A stretch of 64,000 bases of DNA from Saccopteryx bilineata (lineage: Eukaryota; Chordata; Mammalia; Chiroptera; Emballonuridae): NCBI RefSeq assembly GCF_036850765.1, contig NC_089492.1, positions 170,064,296 through 170,128,295 on the forward strand. Direction: 5' to 3'. Positions 1 to 9,063 of this stretch are shown piece after piece. The first letter of the stretch is position 1, and the number at the start of each line of letters is the position of its first letter. Below the pieces are notes generated by a model that was not told the origin of the DNA, did no database searches, and saw only the letters and a program-made list of their open reading frames with translations. The translations under genes and the position numbers were made by a program.

Positions 1-185
1 TCTGGCTTTCCCATTTATAAGCAGTGGGATCTTGGGCTATATTTTAGATCTCTTTGTACCTTAGTTTTCTCACCTGTGAAATAGGTATAACACCAACCTC
101 ACAGGATTGTCATGAGGATTAAATGAGGAGATACTTGTGAAGAATGGCATTCAGTGGGCACTCAGTAAAGGTTAACACAGTGTAT
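1..185 (+). repeat. MIR SINE fragment
   Basis: The segment follows the MIR order: a 'cttgggc' core, then 'ttagttttctcacctgtgaa', then 'tgtcatgaggattaaatgag', then a run resembling the MIR 3' end. It lies just upstream of the first recognised DCDC2 exon, so it is intronic. The copy is old and diverged, and its left edge may lie outside the window. Confidence 0.7.
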
Positions 186-320
186 ACAGTAAAGTACTAT
201 GGAAATGTGAGGAAGTCTTACCTGACTATAACATAATAACCGCGACATTATTATAATGTGCAGAAAATATCTGTTAAACTTCTTACTGTTATCCATTCAT
301 TATTTCTTTTGATCCATCAG

Positions 321-626
321 AGATCAGCAGAAATAGTAGGTGAAGAAGAAGATGGAGAGAAAGAAAGCAAGGATGCAGAAAAGAAAGAAGAGTTTTTAGA
401 AAAGAATGGTGAAGTTGAAAAGGAAAGAGATGAGGAGGCCACAGCTGCCTCTGAGCAAGCTGAGGAGATGCCGGTGCACACAGAAGAGCAGGGAGGTCCT
501 GCTCCTATTAATAGAGGCACCGATGAAGAAAATGGTGAAGAATGGGATCAGGCCAACAACGAGCTTCAGGAGGCAGTGGTTGAGGAAATGAAGTCTGAAG
601 GAGCTGGCAGTGAACAAGAGGAGGAG
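321..626 (+). CDS. DCDC2: DCDC2 penultimate coding exon (acidic C-terminal region)
   Basis: This is a 306-bp exon, exactly 102 codons, phase 0 at both ends. It follows an acceptor 'gatccatcag' and is followed by a donor 'gag|gtattt'. The encoded segment starts RSAEIVGEEEDGEK and is very rich in Glu, Lys and Asp. It has no doublecortin fold of its own; those domains would lie in upstream exons outside the window. DCDC2 is a doublecortin-domain, microtubule-binding protein of cilia and neurons. The assignment rests on the acidic C-terminal composition, on the in-phase final exon at 4465, and on the tail-to-tail placement with NRSN1. An upstream ATG at 258 lies in the intron and is not a start. 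Confidence 0.75.
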
Positions 627-648
627 GTATTTCTGTTGCTTTAGCTCA

Positions 649-654
<6 letters not shown>

Positions 655-690
<36 letters not shown>
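655..690. repeat. (GT)n microsatellite
   Basis: About 17 GT dinucleotides lie roughly 30 bp after the donor of the preceding DCDC2 exon. Intronic. Confidence 0.95.
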
Positions 691-691
<1 letters not shown>

Positions 692-837
692 ACTTAGGGA
701 ATTATTCAAGTGCTTGGGACTTGAATTGAAACCACTTGTTGAGTCAGAAAATATCTAATACCATTTATTTGACTATATTATTACAGTAAGTTAAGAGTCC
801 TGTCAGCCACTTTTTTGACCATTTATATATTGATATA

Positions 838-976
838 TCCTTCCTCCCTTCTTCCGTTCTTCCCTTCTTTCTGCTCCCCTTCCTCTCTCCCTTCCTCCCT
901 CCTTCCCTTTTGCCCTCCCTTTCCTTTCCTCCATTTCTCCATCCCTCCGTCCCTCCATCCTTCCATCCCTCCATCA
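838..976. repeat. polypyrimidine (CCTT/CCCT)n low-complexity tract
   Basis: An imperfect tract of cctt, ccct and ccat words on the + strand, intronic in DCDC2. The long reading frames across it on both strands are artefacts of composition. Confidence 0.9.
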
Positions 977-1027
977 GTTTCATACCTTAGTCTACAAAAT
1001 ATTTACAGAGGCTCCTAAGAACATATA

Positions 1028-1357
1028 CAGTGGTCCCTCGTCTATGGCGGGGCTTAGGTTCCAGAACCCCCCTGCGATAGGTGAAAATCAGTGAAGTAAT
1101 GACCTTTTATTTATTTTATTATTTATATATATTTTAAGGCTTTATATATTTTCATATTGTTTTCAACTTTTTAGGCTAGAAAATGCTTACTTTACCACAA
1201 AAATAATTAAAATAATAACTATATTAAAATATTCATATACCACAAAATTCCACAATATAGCGAAAAGTCTATGGTACAAAATTAGATATATACAATTTAA
1301 GAATCCACGATACAGTTGACCACGAAAAGTGAACCACAATATGGCAAGCCACGACTG
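1028..1357. mobile_element. Tigger-like (TcMar) non-autonomous DNA transposon
   Basis: The left end begins 'cagtggtccctcgtctatgg'. The right end, read on the other strand, begins 'cagtcgtggcttgcc'. TA dinucleotides flank both ends (1026-1027 and 1358-1359), as expected for the Tc1/mariner superfamily. The interior is AT-rich and non-coding. The ends match only partly, so this is an old, decayed MITE. The family assignment is from memory of Tigger-type termini. Confidence 0.6.
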
Positions 1358-2489
1358 TACAACAAAACAGAGACATATATAAATAAGAAATACAGATGAG
1401 TTAAGACCAGGCAAGATATAAACCAACAAAGTGAGACATAAACATGATTTAAAGAACATAGTCTCTGTTATGGGTGACTTCTTTGCTCTCTAGAGCTATT
1501 AAACTTTAGTTTGTGTAGTCCACTTTAAATGGATTGATTGAATTAAGTGCACAATATTCCAGATACTTAATAATATACAACGAGGGTGAAGAACTGTGTG
1601 TTGAAGCCTCCTTTGCAGCCTGTTTTTCCGCCATGGCCCTGGAGCTAGATATTCTCAAGTCCAGGATAAATTTCAACAGGATAGATTGGGTTAGAGGCTG
1701 ATGAAGAGACTAAGGTTGAGTCTCATAGTGTCAGAGGCTGGTGTACCCCACAGCTTTTCACCATTTATTGTGCCCTTCTTCCTGTGTCTCCCTCAGCTCA
1801 GAGCTTACCTCCCCCAAGGCTGGAACCCCTGACATGGGCCTTGGTCTCTTCATCCCTGAAAACCCAGTATGATGAATGGGGTCTTCCTGATTATTTATTA
1901 TGACTCCATCTGTTTTATCTTTCTTAAGGAGACCAAGTTTAGTAATGGTAAAGTGTAAAATGATTTTGTGGGTAAATTTCAGTAACCAGTACAGAGTTAT
2001 CTGTATTCCACTGTATGGCTTGTACAAACACATTCTTAACATCCAAATGAAAGCACTCACTGTGTCTCTCGTCTTTTCTCAGCATGAGGCAATCACAGGC
2101 CTACTCTGTAAGAAATTTCCCATATGTAGTTCTACATGGCTATTAAAATTCAGCTAAAATTTCTATTCTGAAGTTGTTTATAGTTAAATTAAAAACAGAA
2201 TTCAGTCAATTACATGATTCCCTTTATCTCCATAAGGAAACAGAATTTCTCAAGGAAGGCAAAAGAAAAACTGTTTCTCAAGGGGAAGCAAATTCTGGGG
2301 ACTCATACAGGAAGCACAGTCATGTAGGGTAACACAGAGTGTCCTCAGTGTCATGAGGCTCTTTGTTATTATAGTGGCCTTTGATAAATGTTTACAGCAT
2401 AAAATCAAAGTGTGAATTCTATGCAGGACCAAGTATGCATTTTTCCAGTGGTCTAGCTTCATTTAATGTTATAATCCAAATAGTTTTTT

Positions 2490-2895
2490 GGTTTGTTTGT
2501 TTGTTTGTTTTTTGTATTTTTCTGAAGCTGGAAACAGGGAGAGACAGTCAGACAGACTCCCGCATGCGCCGGACTGGGATCCACCCGGCACGCCCACCAG
2601 GGGCAACGCTCTGCCCACCAGGGGGCGAAGCTCTGCCCCTCCGGGGCATGGCTCTGCTGTGACCAGAGCCATTCTAGCGCCTGGGGCAGAGGCCAAGGAG
2701 CCATCCCCAGCACCCGGGCCATCTTTGCTCCAATGGAGCCTTGGCTGCGGGAGGGGAAGAGAGAGACAGAGAGGAAGGAGGGGAGGGGGTGGAGAAGCAA
2801 ATGGGCGCTTCTCCTATGTGCCCTGGCCAGGAATTGAACCCAGGTCCCCTGCACGCCAGGCCGACGCTCTACCGCTGAGCCAACCGGCCAGGGCC
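2490..2895 (-). mobile_element. Bat tRNA-derived SINE, long type (~400 bp)
   Basis: Inserted on the - strand. Read that way, the head is a tRNA-like 'ggctcagcggtagagcgtcg' with B-box-like 'gggttcaattcc'. A long GC-rich body with two near-duplicate segments (around 'cccaccaggggg') and a T-rich tail at 2490-2520 complete it. A 14-bp target duplication ccaaatagtttttt flanks it at 2476-2489 and 2896-2909. The open frames through it on both strands are not genes. Confidence 0.9.
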
Positions 2896-3458
2896 CCAAA
2901 TAGTTTTTTTATAGAAGTAAATAGAGTTCCTCTTTCTATTTCATAAATTTAATTTTTAAAAATAGGCTTTTTATAGGAATTGGATATCAGTCAAGATCAA
3001 GGTTATATAATTTGAAGTACAGGTGTCAATGGTATGTATGGAAAACAGATCTAATCTTTTGGCACTACTTAGGGATTTTAAGAACTATACAGATGCTTAG
3101 GACAGAGCAGTTACCCACAAGAGATTCAATTTTTTCTTAACTCATCTCTCTTATAATGATAATATATTCTGTTTTCATTCTATTTGTGATAGTATGGGTA
3201 CACTTTAAGTATACCAACTATATGAAAAACAGATTTATATGAATTATAAGTTATACATTAATAATTAACTTTTTCAAAATGATTCCTTACTTATAAAATG
3301 ACTAAAACTTTTGTTTGTCATATAAAATTTTGTTCCATGTAACAATTCTTAGGCAAAATGTGATATTATTGGAAGAAAACAGTAAGAAATATATGACAAA
3401 TACACAATAACCAGCTGACATTTTTTGAGTTTGTACTGTGTTCAAGATGCTGTCTGAG

Positions 3459-3641
3459 CTAGGTAGCTTGGTTGGTTAGAGCACTATCCTGATAACGCTG
3501 ATGTTGTGGATTCAATCCCCTGTCAGGGCACATACAAAAAATCAACCAATGAATGCATAAATCAGTGGAACAACAATTGATGTTTCTCTCTCTCTCTCTC
3601 TCTCTCACTCTCAAATCAGTAATAATAACAAAGGGGAAAAA
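3459..3641 (+). mobile_element. Bat tRNA-derived SINE, short type with (CT)n
   Basis: The head 'agcttggttggttagagcac' is followed by 'ggattcaatcccctgtcagg', 'aatcaaccaatgaatgcat', a (TC)n run and an A-rich tail. An imperfect 12-bp duplication atgctgtctgag / atgctgtttgag flanks it at 3447-3458 and 3642-3653. This subfamily differs from the long type at 2490. Confidence 0.85.
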
Positions 3642-4464
3642 ATGCTGTTTGAGACACTTCACGAGATAACAATGAAAAGTAAGATACAGTTCCAGTAATC
3701 ATTTTTTCTTTTTTAGAACATAAATCATGGCCTGTAGGGAATGGGACCTGGAGCTATTCCTATTTGCCCGACACTGGTGGTCATTGTGGGAGTTGTGGAG
3801 CCTCCACAATTCCATGGAGCAGTGTTTGAGAACCACTTAATTTCAATCTCAGCCCTTTGGTTTTCAGTCTAGTGTGAAAGACAAATTATAAATGAGACAA
3901 TAGCAGTAATAACATATGAGAAGTCCAAGTGGCTGGGACGAAGGCTGCTGTTGGAAAATGCTGCCTCTGTGTTTTCACTTTCTGTCCTGCTCTTATCTAC
4001 CTGATACTTTATGCCAGTTGGCACCATAGTCACAAAGAATTTGTGAATTATAGTAGAAAACTAACAGAAGAACAGCTAGTATGGGACTGACTAATGTGAC
4101 ATGAGGGTAGAATTGCTACATTTTCCTCTTCCTTTTTCTTTGACAATGCTAAAATGAAATGTATAAATATACTGTCGAAAAGAAATGCTCAAGGAAAACA
4201 CCAAGAAAAATAAAGCCTGTAGCACAAGAAATGTCTGTGCCCTTAACACAGAGTGGATTATGGTTTTAGAAAGGTCTTCTGTATAAGTAGTATTGAGATT
4301 GGTGTGTCTATTGGGTAATGATAGACTAAAAAATGAAGGTCCCCAAGGAACTGTTTTAAGTTGAATATTTAATGGTTAAGTGGAATATTGAGTACTTTTT
4401 TCCTTGTAAGTTTTATTACTTTTATATCTAAATCAATATCTTGTTTTGATCTGTTTTCCTCCAG

Positions 4465-4569
4465 GCTAACTTAGACCCTCAAAGACCACCAAGGCCAGAA
4501 GTAAAAATCAGTAGTCCACAAGAAAATGAAGACAGTGAACAAAGCAAGGACTGTGCTGTCAAAGCATAG
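4465..4569 (+). CDS. DCDC2: DCDC2 last coding exon, stop codon at 4567
   Basis: The acceptor 'ctgttttcctccag' is followed by 34 codons and TAG. The peptide begins ANLDPQRPPRPEVKISSPQE and ends DCAVKA. It joins the 321-626 exon in phase 0, so the window holds the last 136 residues of the protein. The tail is hydrophilic and Pro/Glu-rich with no domain. Between the stop and the hAT element at 4880 I see no AATAAA or ATTAAA, only a TATAAA variant near 4847. The first canonical signal, AATAAA at 5037, lies inside the transposon. Confidence 0.75.
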   Translation, partial: ANLDPQRPPRPEVKISSPQENEDSEQSKDCAVKA

Positions 4570-5079
4570 GTGATTTAAAAAAAGAAAGTATTTTGATTAT
4601 AAGAAAAATGAAGAGTTATAATACTTGAATAATAAGTATAGTTACTGCTAAACATAATGTGACAATATGGTTGTAAACTACCTACTAAATTTAAAAATTG
4701 GACTTAATAGGAAGACCAGATAACTTTAAATAATACTAAAGTAGAGTGATTTCTCATTATGGAATATATTTTTTAAAAACTCATTTAGAAAAATAAGAGA
4801 GATAGAGGAGAATTTGAACTGGAAGACAGTTGGGCTCTTGTTCTTATAAAGAATGAAAAATAATTACTTTTGTATATATCAGGGGTCCCCAAACTTTTTA
4901 CACAGGGGCCAGTTCACTGGCCCTCAGACCATTGGAGGGCAGACTAAAAAAACTATGAAAATCTCTATGCACACCGCACACATCTTATTTTAAAGTAAAA
5001 AAAAAAAAAAAAAAAAGGAACAAATACAATATTTAAAATAAAGAACAAGTAAATTTTAATCAACAAACTTACCAACATT

Positions 5080-6417
5080 TCAATGGGAACTATGGGCTTG
5101 CTTTTGGCTAATCAGATAGTCAATGTCTGGTTCCATATTTGTCACTGCTAGCTGCAAAAAATGATGCAAGTGTTCATTGGTTAGTCTAGATCGGGTTGGA
5201 CATTTAAAATTTTTCATCCTAGAAAATGTCTGTTCGCAGACATAAGTGCTGCCAAAAATTGTTGACATTTTAAGAGCATGGTTCCTGATATTAGGATATG
5301 TCTCTGATGAGAGAGAGGCATAGAAATTAGGCAAGTTGTTTGACTTGAATGCGTCTTTCAGAGAGTCACAATTCTGCAGTTCAGCCAGTTCCATTTGGTA
5401 AATTGAATCCACATTTTCAATGTCAATAGAAAATGGGTTATGGAAAAGCTGAATGTCCTGTTCATGGAGATGAAGCTCTTTAAATCTAAATTGGAACTCC
5501 TTTTGCAACTTTTCCAGTGAATCCACACATACTTCTTTTGGGAATGTAATCAAGGGTTTTTCCGCTAACAGGTTTTGAGTTAAGGGGAGATGGCAGAAAT
5601 TTTCCTCCTTCACTTGTTTAATAAGGAGGCCTAATTTTACTTCAAATGCTTTTACATGTGATTGCATATCACAGATGAGCTTCCCTTTTCCTTGAAGTTG
5701 CATATTGAAACTGTTGAGTAGCTCTGTTGCATCTGTCAGAAAGGCGAGGTGCCATTTCCATTCTGCATCATTGAGCTCTGGTACTTCTTTGTTTTTTGAA
5801 AGCATAAAAGCTGTAATCTGTGGAAGTAAGTCATAGAAATGTCTCAGAACTCTCCCTCGACTCAGCCAATGGACTTCGGTGTAGTACAGAACATCTTCAT
5901 AGGCCACATTTAGCTCAGACAGAAATTCCTGAAATTGCCTGTGGTTTAGTGCATTAGTTCTAATGAAGTTAACACAATGTACCACAATTTTCATAACAGA
6001 GTCCCACTTCAGTGATTTACTACATAACGCTTGTTGGTGGATGAGGCAGTGTATGGCTATTGGATGAGAATGGTTAAGTTTGTCCATCTCTAGGTTAATG
6101 CGAGCAATTACTCCTTTCTTAGGCCCCACCATACTAGGCGCACCATCAGTTGTCACACTGGATAGTTTAGCCCAGTCCAGCTCCAAATCCTTCACAGTTT
6201 GGGAAACCTTTTCATAGATATCCTCTCCCGTAGTTGTTCCTTTGATGCTTTGCAGTGCAGCAAGCTCTTCTGTGACTTCGAAATTGTCATTCATTCCACG
6301 AATAAAAATTAGAAGTTGTGCAGAATCACGAACATCATTGCTCTCGTTGAGTGCCAAGGAAAAATAAGAAAGTTTTCTCGCAGAGTTTTGCAAATGCTGA
6401 TGCAAATTGTCCCCCAT
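5080..6417 (-). pseudogene. hAT transposase, catalytic and C-terminal dimerisation part
   Basis: The 445-codon frame contains the RNase-H-like core of a Charlie-type hAT transposase. KLSYFSLALNESNDVRDSAQ holds the first acidic region, HPIAIHCLIHQQALC a conserved Cys/His region, and YYTEVHWLSRGRVL a family block. The end, around STIFGSTYVCEQTFSRMK to ITNME-like text, is the hAT dimerisation domain. Codons just before its first Met, in the same frame, read STITQRIEE, so the real protein runs through this point and the Met is not a start. Against the N-terminal piece, a block of roughly 30-40 residues is missing at the join. Inactive, but otherwise open and little decayed. Confidence 0.9.
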
Positions 6418-6421
6418 TTCT

Positions 6422-6793
6422 TCAATCCTTTGTGTTATTGTAGATCCTGAATGGTCTGCCAGCGCACACTATTAGCTTGGCAACTTGAAAACTTGCTCGC
6501 AGTGATGAAATATTTAGCTGCTTCTGCTTCACAAAAGTATTTTGCTGGGTTGACAATGAATTTTTCAGTTTTAATATTTTATCTTTTCTCACATCTCCAA
6601 CCGAACAATCATATTTATCTTTATGTTGAGTTTGATAGTGTCGACGCAAATTATACTCTTTGAACACAGACACTATATTCTGACATATCAAACACACAGC
6701 TCTTTCCTTGTACTGCATGAAAAAGTAATCATAAGTCCACTGTTCTTTGAATATCCTACACTCTGAGTCAATTTTTCTCTTTCTTGACGTCAT
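6422..6793 (-). pseudogene. hAT transposase, N-terminal part with BED zinc finger
   Basis: This 123-residue frame starts MTSRKRKIDSECRIFKEQWT. A BED-type zinc finger is visible with C34, C37, H52 and H57, the DNA-binding module that recognises the transposon ends. The start is supported by a splice-acceptor-like 'ccctag' seven bases upstream, with A at -3. The frame ends at a TGA right after the segment AGRPFRIYNNTKD. The tail after AGRPF is out-of-frame reading caused by a deletion, and the true continuation lies in the next frame (5080-6417). The family resembles the transposase part of GTF2IRD2 and ZBED5-like host genes. Confidence 0.9.
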
Positions 6794-6799
6794 TGTTTC

Positions 6800-7316
6800 C
6801 TAGGGATTCCAAATTGATAATAGTTAAAAACCAATATATATATGCTCTCTGCCCCTCCATATAGGTCCCATGCTCTCTGCCCTTCATATAGGTCCAGGCC
6901 TCTGCCTCCCATGTAGGTCCAGGTTTCTGCCCACAGTGTAGGTCCATGCCCTCTGCCCCCCATGTAGGTCCAGGTCTCTGCCCTCATGTAGATCCAAGTC
7001 TCTGCCTCCCATGTAGGTCCATGCCCTCTGCCCCTCATGTAGGTCCATGCCCTCTGCCCCCTATGTAGGTCCATGCCCTCTGTCCCCATATAGGTCCAGG
7101 TCTCTGCCCCCCCATGTAGATCTAGGTCTCTGCCCCTCATGTAGGTCCAGTTCTCTGCCTCCCATGTAGGTCCAGGTCTCTGCCTCCCATGTAGGTCCAG
7201 GTCTCTGCCTCCCATGTAGGTCCAGGTCTCTGCCTCCCATGTAGGTTCAGGTCTCTGCCCACAATGTAGGTCCATTTTTAAAATCCAATTAAAAAATAAA
7301 TAAAAAATATACTTAC
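6800..7316 (-). other. Predicted 5' intron of the hAT transposase gene
   Basis: On the - strand a consensus donor 'ctag|gtaagtat' begins at 7316 and an acceptor 'ccctag' ends at 6800, seven bases before the transposase ATG. Almost the whole interval is the 25-bp minisatellite. The splice sites are seen in sequence; use of the intron is inferred. Confidence 0.5.
6840..7275. repeat. 25-bp minisatellite inside the hAT element
   Basis: About 17-18 tandem copies of a unit like 'cctcccatgtaggtccaggt' plus 'ctctg'. Copies near 7150-7250 are almost identical, and those toward 6850 and 7100 vary in the c-run and the 'ccatgc'/'caggtc' ends. A 182-residue open frame across it on the - strand is made of the repeat and is not a protein gene. 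Confidence 0.95.
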
Positions 7317-7486
7317 CTAGTACGGCAGCTGCTGCCACGCTGTGGACCTGGCACCTCGGTCTTCAGTCTGTCAGGCCTAGATACACACGTCGCGCGCTAC
7401 AACGTCGCGACGTGATCATCTAGGTAGGACAGTGAGCACTGAGCACAATACAGGAAAGAGAGTTCCTGTATAGCGGTGGGTGCATT

Positions 7487-7526
7487 ATTTCAATTGTAAG
7501 CGCCAGAGGGCGCTTACAATTGAAAT
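7487..7526. repeat. Perfect 18-bp inverted repeat (hairpin) near the hAT end
   Basis: The left arm atttcaattgtaagcgcc (7487-7504), the 4-base loop agag, and a right arm at 7509-7526 match without mismatch. It lies about 100 bp inside the right end of the transposon. Confidence 0.95.
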
Positions 7527-8015
7527 GAATTAGGGAACCAGCTGAATCCCCAGAAGTGCGGGCTGGGTAAAAGGCCGTCGCGGGCCGCATAAGGCCCACG
7601 GGCCCTAGTTTGGGGACCCCTGGTATATATTTTTTATAAATTTAGAAGCACGATTATTAGATGGCAGCTTATGCTAAGGTACGTATGTAAGAAGGCAGAG
7701 ATTTTCAATGATAATAGCAAAGCATGTAGTATTTTTTAATGCAATAAACTCTTGAATAAACAAATTATAATTTAGTTTCAGAAATAATTTGGAAATGGCA
7801 GTAAATGGAAATATTTCCATGACTTGTTGATATTTCATTCTTTCTTCCTCCTTAGCCAATATTAACCTTAGAAAAATTAAAAAGAATGCAAGCTATTAGT
7901 TTTGGAAGGAGGAAGTGTTCACTTAGTGTATTAGTGGTTAATATTGTGTTCCCTCCTTAAGTGTGTCATGTTTTATCCTTGTGGCTTTCATAGAACAGTC
8001 AGGTAGGACTTATAA

Positions 8016-8023
8016 AGGAACAT

Positions 8024-8067
<44 letters not shown>
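8016..8067. repeat. (TA)n microsatellite
   Basis: An uninterrupted TA run of roughly 25 units. It abuts the 58-bp tandem duplication to its right. Confidence 0.95.
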
Positions 8068-8069
<2 letters not shown>

Positions 8070-8177
8070 GAGATTGGCTGGATGGTTTGCAAATTTTGGT
8101 ATCCTATGGATTTCCATATATATATCTGAGATTGGCTGGATGGTTTGCAAATTTTGGTATCCTATGGATTTCCATTG
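8068..8177. repeat. 58-bp direct tandem duplication
   Basis: The segment from 'ctgagattggctggatggtt' to 'ggatttccat' occurs at 8068 and again at 8126, identical over the overlap and separated by a short TA run. It probably arose by slippage or unequal exchange from the neighbouring (TA)n. Confidence 0.95.
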
Positions 8178-8718
8178 ATCCAGACTACCTTTATCAGTGA
8201 TATACGTCTCTTCTTCCTCATGTTAGGAAACTCAATATTAATTGTTCCAAAGATTAAACTTTCTCTCTTTTTTTCTTAACAAAAGGAAAATGTAGGTTTG
8301 TGAAAAGTTTGTCATTGTTCAATTCCACTTGCTTGTTACCTTATTTCTGTTAGGACTGTCTTGTCATATTTTTGTCTCTGAGGATACCAGCAAGTGTTTA
8401 CTTTAAAGCCAATTGTACTTAGACTTTCTAGTAGATCTCTTTCTATATAATTAGAAGTTATCTGATAGAAATTGTTGGAAAAAAATGTTTGTAAATTATC
8501 ATATGAAACCAATTTCCAATTACTAGTTTGTGGGCTGATTAAATTAACTCACAATTGCCTTGTTAGATACATATGGGGAAAACCATACTTGTATTAGTTT
8601 TTTAAATTCTCAAGAGATGATGCAGTTCTTTATTAAATATATAATTAATCTATTTTTTATATTAAATAATATTTTGTTACATAGAAATATAAAATTAAAA
8701 TGTAAACTGTTAGTGTTT

Positions 8719-9046
8719 TGCCTGACCAGGTGGTGGCACAGTGGATAGAGTGTTGGACTAGGACATGGAGGACCCAGGTTCGAAACCCTGAGGTTGCTGG
8801 CTTGAGCACGGGCTCATTTGGTTTGAGCAAGGCTCACCAGCTTGGACCCAAGGTCATTGGTTCAAGCAAGGAGTCATCCGATCTGATGTAGACCCCGGTC
8901 AAGGCACATATGAGAAAGCAATCAATGAACAACTAAGGTGCCGAAACAAAGAATTGATGCTTCTCATCTCTCTCCCTTCCTGTCTGTCTGTTCCTATCTG
9001 TCCCTCTCTCTGTATCTGTCACAAAAACAACAACAAAAAGAAATCA
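8719..9046 (+). mobile_element. Bat tRNA-derived SINE, 'gcagtggata' type, long variant
   Basis: The head 'cctgaccaggtggtggcaca' and 'gtggatagagtgttggacta' is tRNA-like, with B-box-like 'ggttcgaaaccctgagg'. The body, about 325 bp, is longer than the ~190-bp copies at 34715 and 57678 because of extra 'ggcttgagc / ggtttgagcaagg' segments. Imperfect flanking duplications aaactgttagtg / aaactgctagtg mark the insertion. Confidence 0.85.
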
Positions 9047-9063
9047 ATAAACTGCTAGTGGTT

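Larger units (their letters stand above)
4880..7622 (-). mobile_element. hAT (Charlie-like) DNA transposon, nearly complete, 2.74 kb
   Basis: The two ends share the inverted 'caggggtccccaaact'. They are flanked by a perfect 8-bp target duplication gtatatat at 4872-4879 and 7623-7630, which is diagnostic of hAT insertion. The transposase runs on the - strand. The element carries, in transposase order, a CpG-rich right end with a hairpin, a predicted non-coding exon, an intron filled by a minisatellite, the transposase (broken), and a left end with an A-run. It sits about 310 bp downstream of the DCDC2 stop codon. Confidence 0.95.

Noticed and set aside
258..320. ATG at 258 as start of a small acidic protein
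   Set aside because: The segment before 321 is intron ending in an acceptor; the acidic frame is an internal exon.
2459..2946. Open frames within the long-type SINE copies
   Set aside because: The same frames recur at 11048, 45761, 52278 and 63666, so they come from the SINE consensus.
6840..7275. CRISPR-like array of regular repeats
   Set aside because: Units are head-to-tail with no unique spacers, in a mammalian transposon.
6790..7338. 182-codon frame MAAAAVLGKYIF.. on the - strand
   Set aside because: It crosses the hAT minisatellite and the predicted intron, and ends at the transposase ATG.
7381..7412. CpG-rich palindrome-like acgtcgcgacgt as a host promoter
   Set aside because: It lies within the hAT right end and has no host gene beside it; more likely transposon end or promoter sequence.
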